From contig NZ_JAQQXR010000002.1 in NCBI RefSeq assembly GCF_028595325.1, forward strand, positions 558,001 through 622,000: a DNA stretch of 64,000 nt, given 5' to 3'. Position numbers and translations under genes: made by a program. The stretch is from Janthinobacterium fluminis. Lineage in GTDB: Bacteria > Pseudomonadota > Gammaproteobacteria > Burkholderiales > Burkholderiaceae_D. Of this stretch, positions 18,718 through 28,724 are shown in pieces (the stretch's first letter is position 1; each line of letters starts with the position of its first letter). The notes under the pieces are model-generated. The model was not told where the DNA came from. It saw only the letters and a program-made list of their open reading frames with translations, and ran no database searches.

Positions 18718-19788
18718 ATGTTGAAGGTGTTGATGATCGGCACTGCCTACGAGGGCAGGGGCGGGGTCGCAGCCGTGATCGAGGGCTTGCGCCAGGCGGG
18801 ATTTTTCGAGCGCCACCAAGTGTATTTCGTCGCCACGCACGCGGACAGCACGCGCTGGACCAAGTTGCGCATGATGCTGGCCGCCGTCTGGCGGGTCTTG
18901 TATATCTGCCTGCGCCACCGCCCCGGCATCGTCCATGTCCACACGTCCTCGCGCGCCAGCTTCGCGCGCAAATCGCTGCTCCTGGCGATCGCCCGGGCCT
19001 GCGGCCGCAAGACGGTGCTGCACCTGCACGGCGGCGGCTTCCGCGAGTACGCGCAAATCGAATCGGGGCCGCTGCTGCGCTGGTGGATACGCCGCACCCT
19101 GAGCCGCAGCTCGGCCGTGGTCACGCTGTCGGACAGCTGGAGCGGCTTCGTGCGCGAGTACGCGCCGCAGGCGCGCACCTGGGTGGTGTCCAACTCGGTC
19201 CCGGTGCCGCCCGTCGGCGCCGCCGCCGCCGAGGCGCCGGCGCGTCTGCTCTTCCTCGGCCGGGCCGAGCGGGACAAGGGCGTCTTCGACTTGCTGGAGG
19301 CAATGGCCGTGCTGGTGCCGGAGTTCCCTGCGCTGCAACTGGCGCTGGGCGGCGACGGCGACCTGGCGGCCGTCGAGCGCAGCGCCGCGCGCCTGCAGAT
19401 CGGCGGCCATGTGTCGCTGCTGGGTTGGGTCGGCCCCGAGCAGCGCGACGCCGAGCTGGCGCGCGCGACCGTGTTCGTGCTGCCGTCTTACCACGAGGGC
19501 TTGCCGATGGCGATGCTGGAAGCCATGGCCGCCGGCAAGGCCGTCGTCGTCACGCCCGTCGGCGCCATTCCCGAGGCCGTGAGCGCGGGCGAGAACGGCT
19601 TGCTGGTGCAACCCGGCGACGTCGCCGCGCTGGCCGGCGCGCTGCGCGCGCTGCTGGCCGACGCCGCGCTGCGGGCGCGGCTGGGGCACGCCGCCCGCGC
19701 CACCGTGCTGGCGCGCTACAGCACCGAGGCGGCGCTGGCGCGGCTGGCCGCGCTATACCGCGAACTCGGTCTGCGGGAGGGCGCATGA
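18718..19788 (+). CDS. Glycosyltransferase family 4 protein
   Basis: 356 residues from the ATG at 18718, chosen because GAAGGTGG precedes it; in-frame GTG codons at 18700-18708 are alternatives giving up to six more residues. Motifs include GRAERDKGVFDLLEA at the second domain and SYHEGLPMAMLEAMAAGKAVV with the E-x7-E donor site. The early TAYEGRGGVA loop is typical of acceptor-side GT4 regions. The stop overlaps the next start (ATGA). The 281-base gap before it contains a low-GC patch near 18480-18500 that could hold a promoter. Confidence 0.87.
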   Translation: MLKVLMIGTAYEGRGGVAAVIEGLRQAGFFERHQVYFVATHADSTRWTKLRMMLAAVWRVLYICLRHRPGIVHVHTSSRASFARKSLLLAIARACGRKTVLHLHGGGFREYAQIESGPLLRWWIRRTLSRSSAVVTLSDSWSGFVREYAPQARTWVVSNSVPVPPVGAAAAEAPARLLFLGRAERDKGVFDLLEAMAVLVPEFPALQLALGGDGDLAAVERSAARLQIGGHVSLLGWVGPEQRDAELARATVFVLPSYHEGLPMAMLEAMAAGKAVVVTPVGAIPEAVSAGENGLLVQPGDVAALAGALRALLADAALRARLGHAARATVLARYSTEAALARLAALYRELGLREGA

Positions 19789-21758
19789 GCGGCCGCGCCG
19801 GACGCCTGACCTGGTTGCTCAACCGGCTGCGCTGCATGTCGGCCGCCGAAGTCGTTTACCGCCTGCGGCAGGCGGCGCTGAACGCCGCCGAGGGCCGCGG
19901 CTGGCTGGGCTGGACCGCGCCGGGCGCGGCTGGCCCGGCGCCGTCCCTGGCCGGAGCCGGCGCGCCGTCCCTGACCGAGGCCGAGGCGGCCGCCTGCGTC
20001 GCCGACGCCGCGGCCATCCGCGCCGGCCGCGTGACGCTGTTCGCCGAGCGCGCCTTCGAGGTCGGCGCCGAACCGCAGTGGAACCGCGACCCGCTCAGCG
20101 GCATCCTCGGCCCGGCCGGCTTTTCCGGCGCCATCGCCATCACCGACCGCCAGCTGGTCGGCGACATCAAGCATGTGTGGGAGTTGAACCGCCACCTGCA
20201 CCTGGTGCGCCTGGCGCAAGCCCATTGCATCGAGGCCGGCGCCGGCCACGACCAGGCCCTGGCGGCGCAGTTGCGCGGCTGGCTGGAGCAGTGCCCGCCG
20301 CTGCGCGGGCCGAACTGGACCAGTTCGCTGGAAATCGGCATACGCCTGATTAACTGGAGCCTGATCTGGCAACTGATGGGAGGCGAGGCCAGCCCGATGT
20401 TCGCCGGGGCGGCCGGGCAGCGCCTGCGCGCCGACTGGCTCGCCAGCATCTACGCCCACTGCCTGTACCTGCAGCGCCACCTGTCGCGCCACTCGTCGGC
20501 GAACAACCATTTGCTCGGCGAACTGGCCGGCCTGTACGTGGGCGCCTGCGCCTGGCCGTGCTGGCCGCAGTCGGCGCGCTGGCGCGCCGCCGCCAAGGGC
20601 GAGCTGGAGCAGCAGGCCATCGCCCAGTATTCCGGCGACGGCGTCAACCGCGAGCAGGCGTTTTCCTACCACGTCTTCAGCGCCGAATTCCTCGTCGTCG
20701 CCGGCCTGTACGGCCAGGCGTGCGGCGACCCGCTGTCGGCGCCGTACTGGCAGTCGCTGCGGCGCAGCCTGCACTTCCTCGCCGCCGTGCGCGACGTCGG
20801 CGGCCACGTGCCGATGGTCGGCGACGCCGACGACGGCATGGTGTTCCGCCTCGAACCTGGCGCCGGCGGCGCCCGCGCCGAGCTGCTGCTGGCCTTGGGC
20901 GCGGCGCTGGCCGGCGGCGCCGCCGCCTGCCTGAGCGCGCGCTGGCTGCTGGCGGCGCTGCCGGGGCCGCTGCCGGCCGCCTTCGCGCCCGCCGCGGGCG
21001 CGCCCGGCGACTGGAATTTCGCCGAAGGCGGTTATCTGCTGTTCGGCAGCCGCTTCGGCGAAGCGGGCGAGATCAAGGGCATGTTCGACTGCGGCCCGCT
21101 CGGTTATCTGGGCATCGCCGCCCACGGCCACGCCGACGCGCTGGCGCTGACGCTGTCAGTCTGCGGCGAGGAATGCCTGGTCGATCCCGGCACCTATTCG
21201 TACTGGCAAGACCAGCAATGGCGCGACTACTTCCGCGGCACCTCGGCCCATAACACCGTGCGCGTCGACGGCCAGGATCAGTCCGTCAGCGGCGGCCGTT
21301 TCATGTGGTTGCGCAAGGCGGCCGTGACGCTGGAGCGCATGCCGGCGTCGGCCCAGTCCTTCGATTGCCGCGCCTCCCACGACGGTTATCTGCGCCTGGC
21401 CGACCCGCTGCGCCACAGCCGCAGCGTGCGCTTCGAGGCGGACGGCGCCAAGCTGCATGTCAGCGACTGTTTCGCCGCCGCCGGCGGGCACAGCATCGAG
21501 CAGTTCTGGCACCTGGCGCCGGGGCTCGACGTGCGGGTCGACGGTTTGACGGCGACGGTGCGGGGGCGGGCTTTCCAGATGCGCGTCGAGTTCGCCGGCG
21601 CGGGTCTCGACCTGGCGCTGCTGCGCGGCGTCGAGGCGCCGCCGCTGGGCTGGTTTTCCCGCAGTTACGAAGCGAAGGAAGCCTCGCCCGTGCTGCGCGT
21701 GAGCACGCAACAATGCGGGGTGCCGGTCGAGGCACGGTTTACAATTGATGTTTTTTAA
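19785..21758 (+). CDS. Heparinase II/III family protein, second copy in the locus
   Basis: 657 residues from the ATG that overlaps the GT stop, with GGGAGG upstream; the frame's extension to 18690 shadows the GT gene. An N-terminal alpha-toroid domain contains the family's N-W-x-x-S-L-E-I-G-I-R and HSSANNHLLGE motifs (about 180-260). The C-terminal beta domain has AAHGHADALALTLS and LVDPGTYSYW (about 445-475). No signal peptide is visible, unlike the copy at 14648-16930, so it may act in the cytosol or be exported by another route. In EPS clusters this family is common directly beside GT genes and before wecB. Confidence 0.88.
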   Translation: MSGRAGRLTWLLNRLRCMSAAEVVYRLRQAALNAAEGRGWLGWTAPGAAGPAPSLAGAGAPSLTEAEAAACVADAAAIRAGRVTLFAERAFEVGAEPQWNRDPLSGILGPAGFSGAIAITDRQLVGDIKHVWELNRHLHLVRLAQAHCIEAGAGHDQALAAQLRGWLEQCPPLRGPNWTSSLEIGIRLINWSLIWQLMGGEASPMFAGAAGQRLRADWLASIYAHCLYLQRHLSRHSSANNHLLGELAGLYVGACAWPCWPQSARWRAAAKGELEQQAIAQYSGDGVNREQAFSYHVFSAEFLVVAGLYGQACGDPLSAPYWQSLRRSLHFLAAVRDVGGHVPMVGDADDGMVFRLEPGAGGARAELLLALGAALAGGAAACLSARWLLAALPGPLPAAFAPAAGAPGDWNFAEGGYLLFGSRFGEAGEIKGMFDCGPLGYLGIAAHGHADALALTLSVCGEECLVDPGTYSYWQDQQWRDYFRGTSAHNTVRVDGQDQSVSGGRFMWLRKAAVTLERMPASAQSFDCRASHDGYLRLADPLRHSRSVRFEADGAKLHVSDCFAAAGGHSIEQFWHLAPGLDVRVDGLTATVRGRAFQMRVEFAGAGLDLALLRGVEAPPLGWFSRSYEAKEASPVLRVSTQQCGVPVEARFTIDVF

Positions 21759-21783
21759 TACTTTTATTTATTGAGGTCTGGCT

Positions 21784-22893
21784 ATGCCGATTCTTTACCT
21801 GGTGGCGGGTGCGCGTCCCAATTTCATGAAAATTGCACCGATCGTGCGCGCTCTGCAAGGGCATGCCACGCTGACATTCAAGATCATCCACACGGGCCAG
21901 CACTACGACCGCGACATGAACGAGGTGTTTTTCGAGGAACTGGGCATCCCCCAGCCCGACCTGTTCATGGCCGCCGGCGGCGGCAGCCACGCGCAGCAGA
22001 CCGGCAAGGTCATGCTGGCCTTCGAGGAGTTGTGCGTGGCGCAGCGTCCGGACGCCGTGCTCGTCGTCGGCGACGTCAATTCGACGCTGGCTTGCTCGAT
22101 CGTCGCCAAGAAGCTCAACATTCCCGTCGCCCACGTCGAGGCCGGTTTGCGCAGCGGCGACATGAGCATGCCGGAGGAAATCAACCGCCTCGTCACCGAC
22201 AGCATCAGCGACTGGTTCTTCGTCACCGAGCCGAGCGCCGTCAGCCACCTGCAGCGTGAAGGCAAGGACGAGGCGGCGATCCACTATGTCGGCCACGTAA
22301 TGGTCGACAATGTGCTGTTCCAGGCCGACAAGCTGGGCAGCGCCGACACCAGCGCCTACGACTGCAGCGCCTTCAAGGCCGCCCACGCGGGGCCGGGACA
22401 GCGCTACGGCGTCATCACGCTGCACCGCCCCAGCAACGTCGACAGCGCCGAGGCGCTGGCCGGCCTGGCCGGCGCGCTGCGCGAGATCGCCGCCGAGCTG
22501 CCGCTGATCTTCCCCGTGCACCCGCGCACCCGCGGCAACCTGGAGAAGTTCGGCATCGACCTGGGACCGAACATCACGCTGGCCGGGCCGCAAACCTATA
22601 TGGCCTTCCTCAATCTGTGGAAGGACGCGGCCGTTGTGCTCACCGACAGCGGCGGCTTGCAGGAGGAAACGACGGCGCTGGGCGTGCCCTGCGTGACGCT
22701 GCGCGAGAACACCGAGCGGCCGGTGACGGTCGACGAGGGCAGCAATGTGCTGGCCGGCACCGATCCGGCGCGCATCGTCGCCGAGACGCGCAAGATCCTG
22801 CGCGGCGAGGGCAAGCAGGGCCGCCGCCCCCACCTGTGGGACGGCAGGGCGGCCGAGCGCATCGTCGCGGTGCTGGCGGCGGCGCTGGCATGA
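21784..22893 (+). CDS. wecB: UDP-N-acetylglucosamine 2-epimerase (non-hydrolysing)
   Basis: 369 residues. Family motifs are GARPNFMKIAP at the start, HTGQHYDRDMNEVFF, HVEAGLRSGD, HPRTRGNLE and LTDSGGLQEE. The enzyme interconverts UDP-GlcNAc and UDP-ManNAc in the cytosol. Together with the downstream WecG-family transferase and UDP-sugar dehydrogenase it predicts a ManNAc- or ManNAcA-containing EPS unit. Its stop overlaps the next start by ATGA. Confidence 0.95.
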   Translation: MPILYLVAGARPNFMKIAPIVRALQGHATLTFKIIHTGQHYDRDMNEVFFEELGIPQPDLFMAAGGGSHAQQTGKVMLAFEELCVAQRPDAVLVVGDVNSTLACSIVAKKLNIPVAHVEAGLRSGDMSMPEEINRLVTDSISDWFFVTEPSAVSHLQREGKDEAAIHYVGHVMVDNVLFQADKLGSADTSAYDCSAFKAAHAGPGQRYGVITLHRPSNVDSAEALAGLAGALREIAAELPLIFPVHPRTRGNLEKFGIDLGPNITLAGPQTYMAFLNLWKDAAVVLTDSGGLQEETTALGVPCVTLRENTERPVTVDEGSNVLAGTDPARIVAETRKILRGEGKQGRRPHLWDGRAAERIVAVLAAALA

Positions 22894-23627
22894 GCGGCCG
22901 CATCACGATGATGGGTTGCCAGATAGATAACCTGTCGATGGAAGAAACCTTGCAGCGCGTCGAGGGCTTCATCCAGTCCGGCCTGCCGCACCAGCACGTC
23001 GTCGTCAACGTCGACAAGCTCGTCAAGGCCGAGCGCGACCCGGAGCTGCGCCGCATCATCAACGAGTGCGCCCTCATCAACGTCGACGGCATGCCCGTCG
23101 TGTGGGCCTCGCGCCTGCTGGGCAAGGGCCTCAAGGAGCGCGTCGCCGGCGTCGACCTGTTCGAGGCGCTGATGGGCCGCGCCGCGCAAAAGGGCTGGCG
23201 CGTGTATCTGCTGGGCGCGCGCGAGGAAGTCGTCGGCGCCGTCAAGCAGACCTACGAGGTGAAGTACCCGGGCCTGACGGTGGCCGGCTACCGCAACGGC
23301 TACTGGAAGCCGGAGGAGGAGGCCGGCGTCGTCGCCGACATCGCGGCGGCCCGCGCCGACCTGCTGTTCGTGGCCATCAGCTCGCCGAAGAAGGAGCACT
23401 TCCTCGGCCAGTACCAGGCGCAGATGAAAGTGCCTTTCGCGATGGGCGTGGGCGGCACCTTCGACGTCGCCGTCGGCCGCGTCAAGCGCGCCCCGCTGTG
23501 GATGCAGCGCTCCGGCCTGGAATGGTTCTACCGTTTCCTGCAAGAGCCGCGGCGCATGTTCCGCCGCTATTTTATTGAGGACATGGCCTTTATCCGGCTG
23601 TTCCTGAAAGAGGCAATCCGCCGCTGA
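22890..23627 (+). CDS. WecG/TagA/CpsF family glycosyltransferase
   Basis: 245 residues from the ATG overlapping wecB. Motifs match the GT26 family: NVDGMPVVWASRLLG, GVDLFEAL, YLLGAREEVV and GVGGTFDVAVGRVKRAP near residue 190. Known members transfer ManNAc or ManNAcA to lipid-linked GlcNAc. The pairing with wecB and a UDP-sugar dehydrogenase supports this role. The C-terminal amphipathic part (PRRMFRRYFIEDMAFI) likely binds the membrane, as in TagA. Confidence 0.92.
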   Translation: MSGRITMMGCQIDNLSMEETLQRVEGFIQSGLPHQHVVVNVDKLVKAERDPELRRIINECALINVDGMPVVWASRLLGKGLKERVAGVDLFEALMGRAAQKGWRVYLLGAREEVVGAVKQTYEVKYPGLTVAGYRNGYWKPEEEAGVVADIAAARADLLFVAISSPKKEHFLGQYQAQMKVPFAMGVGGTFDVAVGRVKRAPLWMQRSGLEWFYRFLQEPRRMFRRYFIEDMAFIRLFLKEAIRR

Positions 23628-23671
23628 TGCGGTTTTTGAGCGGTTTTTGACATTGATTTGAAAGTTAATAT

Positions 23672-24952
<1,281 letters not shown>

Positions 24953-24954
24953 GC

Positions 24955-24984
24955 GCGAAGGGGCCGCCGGCGCGGCCCCTTCGC
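24955..24984 (+). terminator. 12-bp hairpin between dehydrogenase and galE
   Basis: A perfect 12-bp GC-rich stem with a six-base loop begins two bases after the dehydrogenase stop. T-rich DNA does not follow directly, so it may only partially terminate or may set the expression ratio between this gene and galE, which begins 41 bases later. Confidence 0.5.
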
Positions 24985-25025
24985 TCCATGTGCGCGGTTT
25001 GCGCAGCGATTTTTGAGGAAACGCA

Positions 25026-26024
25026 ATGAAAATATTAGTCACGGGCGGCCTGGGGTATATCGGCTCGCACACCTGCGTCGAACTGCTGGCGGCCGGCCAT
25101 GAGGTGGTGGCGCTGGACAATCTGAGCAACGCCAAGGCTTCGGTGCACGCGCGCATCGCCGGCATCGCCGGCAAGGCGCTGCAGTTCGCCGAGCTGGACG
25201 TGCGCGACCGCGCCGGCCTGCAAGCCCTGTTCGGCGCCCACCGCTTCGACGCGGTGATCCACTTCGCCGGCCTGAAGGCGGTCGGCGAATCGGTCGAGCA
25301 GCCGTTCAAATATTACGACAACAATGTCTGCGGCAGCCTGGCGCTGTTCGAGACGATGGCCGCGGCCGGCGTCAAGACGCTGGTGTTCAGCTCCTCGGCG
25401 ACGGTGTACGGCGACCCGGCCAGCACCCCCATCCTCGAGCATTTCCCGCTGTCGGCCACCAACCCCTACGGCCGCAGCAAGCTGATGATAGAGGAAGTGC
25501 TGCGCGACGTCGCCAAGGCCGACCCCAGCTGGCGCATCGCGCTGCTGCGCTACTTCAACCCGGTGGGCGCCCACGAGAGCGGCTTGATCGGCGAGCAGCC
25601 GAACGGCATCCCGAACAATCTGCTGCCCTATGTGGCCCAGGTGGCCGAGGGCCTGCGGCCCTTCCTGTCCGTCTATGGCGGCGACTACCCGACCGCCGAC
25701 GGCACCGGCGTGCGCGACTACATCCATGTCGTCGACCTTGCGCTGGGTCATGTCAAGACCCTGGATAAACTGGCCTCGGCCACTGGCGTCTACACGTACA
25801 ATCTGGGTACGGGGCGCGGCAATAGCGTGCTGGAAATGGTGCGCGCCTTCGAGGCGGCCAGCGGCCGTCCGGTGCCTTACCGCATCGTCGCGCGCCGCCC
25901 CGGCGACATCGCCGCCTGCTACGCCGACCCCGGCCTGGCCGAGCGCGAGCTGGGCTGGAAGGCTGAACGCAACATCGAGCAAATGTGCACCGATTCCTGG
26001 CGCTGGCAAACGGCGCAAAAATAG
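25026..26024 (+). CDS. galE: UDP-glucose 4-epimerase
   Basis: 332 residues. GGLGYIGSHT at residues 7-16 is the NAD-binding loop. The short-chain dehydrogenase triad is visible as SSSATVYG and YGRSK. RYFNPVGAHESGLIGE and PNNLLPYVAQVA are GalE landmarks. The enzyme interconverts UDP-Glc and UDP-Gal (possibly also the N-acetyl forms), supplying EPS precursors. It follows the 24955 hairpin and is followed by a nucleotidyltransferase after 18 bases. Confidence 0.95.
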   Translation: MKILVTGGLGYIGSHTCVELLAAGHEVVALDNLSNAKASVHARIAGIAGKALQFAELDVRDRAGLQALFGAHRFDAVIHFAGLKAVGESVEQPFKYYDNNVCGSLALFETMAAAGVKTLVFSSSATVYGDPASTPILEHFPLSATNPYGRSKLMIEEVLRDVAKADPSWRIALLRYFNPVGAHESGLIGEQPNGIPNNLLPYVAQVAEGLRPFLSVYGGDYPTADGTGVRDYIHVVDLALGHVKTLDKLASATGVYTYNLGTGRGNSVLEMVRAFEAASGRPVPYRIVARRPGDIAACYADPGLAERELGWKAERNIEQMCTDSWRWQTAQK

Positions 26025-26042
26025 CAAGGAAGGGTTGGGAAC

Positions 26043-27194
26043 ATGAAAGCAATGATTTTGGCGGCCGGCAAGGGCACCCGCGTGCGGCCCCTCACCTATG
26101 ACTTGCCCAAGCCGATGATCCCCATCCTCGGCAAGCCCGTGATGGCGTATCTGGTGGAACACCTGGCCAAGTACGGCATCACGGAAATCATGGTCAATGT
26201 CAGTTATCTGCATGAAAAGATCGAGGAATACTTCGGCGAGGGCCACCAGTACGGCGTGCAGATCGGTTATTCCTTCGAGGGTTATACCAACGACCTCGGC
26301 GAGGTCGTGCCCGAGCCGCTGGGCTCGGCCGGTGGCATGAAGAAGATCCAGGACTTCGGCGGCTTCTTCGACGACACGACGATCGTGCTGTGCGGCGACG
26401 CGCTGATCGACCTGGACATCAAGTCGGCCCTGTTCGAGCACCGCCGCAAGGGCGCGCTGGCCTCCGTCATCACCCGCGAGGTGCCGTGGGACAAGGTGCC
26501 GAACTACGGCGTCGTCGTCGCCGACCCGGACGGGCGCATCCGCGCCTTCCAGGAAAAGCCCGCCGTGGGGGAGGCCCTGTCGAACTTCGCCAGCACCGGC
26601 ATCTATATCTTCGAGCCGGAAGTCATCGAGCTGATCCCGGCCGACCGGCCCTTCGACATCGGCGCCGAGCTGTTCCCGCTGCTGGCCGAGAAGGGCTTGC
26701 CCTTCTATGCGCAGACGCGGCGCTTCAACTGGATCGACATCGGCAGCGTCAAGGATTACTGGGAAGTGCTGCAGAGCGTGCTGATGGGCGAAGTGGCGAA
26801 TATGGACGTGCCCGGCATCCAGGTCGACGAGGGCCTGTGGGTGGGCTTGAACACCAGCATAGACTGGGCCGACGGCACGCGCATCGAGGGGCCAGTCTAC
26901 ATCGGCTCCGGCACCCAGGTCGAGGCGGGCGCGACCATCATCGGGCCGACCTGGATAGGCCACGGCAGCCACATCTGCGCCGGCGCCGAGGTCGTGCGCA
27001 GCGTGCTGTTCGAGTACACGCGCGTGCTGCCCGGCGTCACGCTGGAGGAAATGATCGTCTTCAAGGATTACAGCGTCGACCGGGCCGGCGAGATGAAGCA
27101 CGTGTCCGAATGCGTGCCCGACTCCTGGGCCAACGCGCGCGACCGCCGCCGCAGCAGCCGCAACGGCGACGCCGAACGGGCCGCCGGCCAGTAA
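26043..27194 (+). CDS. Sugar-1-phosphate nucleotidyltransferase with left-handed helix
   Basis: 383 residues. The N-terminal Rossmann-like domain opens with LAAGKGTRVRPLTYDLPKPM, the pyrophosphorylase signature, and has FQEKP near residue 160. A C-terminal hexapeptide-repeat section (about 260-345) predicts a left-handed beta helix. This two-domain build is seen in GDP-mannose pyrophosphorylase B-like enzymes and related glucose-1-phosphate transferases. The true sugar is uncertain; a separate manC follows one base downstream, so this one may activate glucose or another hexose. The last 25 residues are Arg-rich and unlike the family. Confidence 0.87.
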   Translation: MKAMILAAGKGTRVRPLTYDLPKPMIPILGKPVMAYLVEHLAKYGITEIMVNVSYLHEKIEEYFGEGHQYGVQIGYSFEGYTNDLGEVVPEPLGSAGGMKKIQDFGGFFDDTTIVLCGDALIDLDIKSALFEHRRKGALASVITREVPWDKVPNYGVVVADPDGRIRAFQEKPAVGEALSNFASTGIYIFEPEVIELIPADRPFDIGAELFPLLAEKGLPFYAQTRRFNWIDIGSVKDYWEVLQSVLMGEVANMDVPGIQVDEGLWVGLNTSIDWADGTRIEGPVYIGSGTQVEAGATIIGPTWIGHGSHICAGAEVVRSVLFEYTRVLPGVTLEEMIVFKDYSVDRAGEMKHVSECVPDSWANARDRRRSSRNGDAERAAGQ

Positions 27195-27195
27195 G

Positions 27196-28614
27196 ATGTC
27201 CATCTACCCGGTCATCCTGTCCGGGGGGGCCGGCAGCCGCCTGTGGCCGCTGTCGCGGGCCTTGTTGCCGAAACAATTGCTGGCGCTGGTGACGGAGCGC
27301 ACCATGTTGCAGGAAACCCTGCTGCGCCTGCGCGGGCTGGCCGGCGCGATGGCGCCGCTGGTGGTGTGCGGCAACGAGCACCGCTTCCTCGTCGCCGAGC
27401 AGTTGCGCGAGATCGGCGTCGCCCCGCTGGCCATCCTGCTGGAGCCGGCCGGGCGCAACACGGCGCCGGCGGCGGCCGCCGCCGCCCACTACCTGGCGGC
27501 GCTGGACCCGGAGGCGCTGATGCTGGTCTTGCCGGCCGACCATGCAATCAGCGACGTCGCCGCCTTCCACCAGGCGATCGCCGCCGCCGCCGCGCCGGCC
27601 GGCGCCGGCGCGCTGCTGACCTTCGGCGTCGTGCCGACCAGCGCGGAGACGGGCTACGGCTATATCCGCGGCGGCGCGGCGCTGGAAGACGGCGGCCCCT
27701 GCCGCCGGGTCGCCCGCTTCGTCGAAAAGCCGGACCGGGCGACGGCCCAGGGCTTCCTCGACGCCGGCGACTATTTCTGGAACAGCGGCATGTTCCTGTT
27801 CCGCGCCAGCCGCTATCTCAGCGAACTTGAACGTTACCAGCCGGCCATCGTCGCCGCCTGCGCGGCGGCCGTGCGCGGCGGCTGCCGCGACCTGGACTTC
27901 TGCCGCCTGGAGGAGGCCGCCTTCGCCGCCAGCCCGGCCGATTCCATCGACTACGCGCTGATGGAGCGCACGGCGGCGGCGGCCGTGCTGCCGGCCGCCA
28001 TGGGCTGGAGCGACGTCGGCTCCTGGTCGGCGCTGTGGGAGGTGCAGGGCGGCGACGCCGACGGCAACGTCGCGCGCGGCGACGTCTACCTGGACGGCGT
28101 CGCCGATTCGCTGGTGCGGGCCGACAGCCGCCTGGTCGCCGTCATCGGCGTGCGCGACCTGGTCGTCGTCGAAACCCCGGACGCCGTGCTGGTGGTGCAC
28201 AAGGACCAGGTGCAGCGCGTCAAGCAGGTGGTCGAGCACCTGCAGGCGCGCCAGCGCAGCGAGTATCTGCAGCACAGGAAGGTTTACCGGCCCTGGGGCC
28301 ATTACGAGGGCATCGACGCCGGCGAGCGTTTCCAGGTCAAACGCATCACCGTCAATCCGGGCGGCCAGTTGTCGCTGCAGATGCACCACCACCGCGCCGA
28401 GCACTGGGTGGTCGTGCGCGGCACGGCGCGGGTGCGCTGCGGCGACAGCGTCCGGCTGCTGACGGAGAATGAATCGACGTATATTCCGATCGGCATGCAG
28501 CACCGCCTGGAAAACCCCGGCAAGGTGGCGCTGCACATCATCGAGGTGCAGTCGGGCAGTTACCTGGGCGAGGACGATATCGTGCGTTTCGAGGACTTGT
28601 ACCACCGCGGCTGA
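27196..28614 (+). CDS. manC: Mannose-1-phosphate guanylyltransferase / mannose-6-phosphate isomerase
   Basis: 472 residues, the usual length of the bifunctional AlgA/XanB/ManC enzymes. The N-terminal GTP transferase domain has LSGGAGSRLWPLSR and FVEKP. The C-terminal cupin holds the isomerase metal site region (QMHHHRAEHWVVV) and ends in YLGEDDIVRFEDLYHR. It makes GDP-mannose from fructose-6-phosphate-derived mannose phosphates, although no phosphomannomutase is in the window. It starts one base after the upstream stop and ends the EPS locus as seen here. Confidence 0.94.
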   Translation: MSIYPVILSGGAGSRLWPLSRALLPKQLLALVTERTMLQETLLRLRGLAGAMAPLVVCGNEHRFLVAEQLREIGVAPLAILLEPAGRNTAPAAAAAAHYLAALDPEALMLVLPADHAISDVAAFHQAIAAAAAPAGAGALLTFGVVPTSAETGYGYIRGGAALEDGGPCRRVARFVEKPDRATAQGFLDAGDYFWNSGMFLFRASRYLSELERYQPAIVAACAAAVRGGCRDLDFCRLEEAAFAASPADSIDYALMERTAAAAVLPAAMGWSDVGSWSALWEVQGGDADGNVARGDVYLDGVADSLVRADSRLVAVIGVRDLVVVETPDAVLVVHKDQVQRVKQVVEHLQARQRSEYLQHRKVYRPWGHYEGIDAGERFQVKRITVNPGGQLSLQMHHHRAEHWVVVRGTARVRCGDSVRLLTENESTYIPIGMQHRLENPGKVALHIIEVQSGSYLGEDDIVRFEDLYHRG

Positions 28615-28651
28615 GGCGGCGGCGTTTTCCTGTACGGCCGCGGCAAGCGGC

Positions 28652-28657
28652 TATAAT
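28652..28657 (+). promoter_or_regulatory. Candidate -10 box before the TIGR03790-like gene
   Basis: A perfect TATAAT lies 67 bases before the TTG start of the next gene and 37 bases after the manC stop. No good -35 is present at normal spacing, so it may need an activator. Confidence 0.4.
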
Positions 28658-28724
28658 TCGACACGCGTGCGCGCGCCATCGCGCCGGCGCGTCCCATTTC
28701 CAGTATCCAGACCCACAGGCACAC

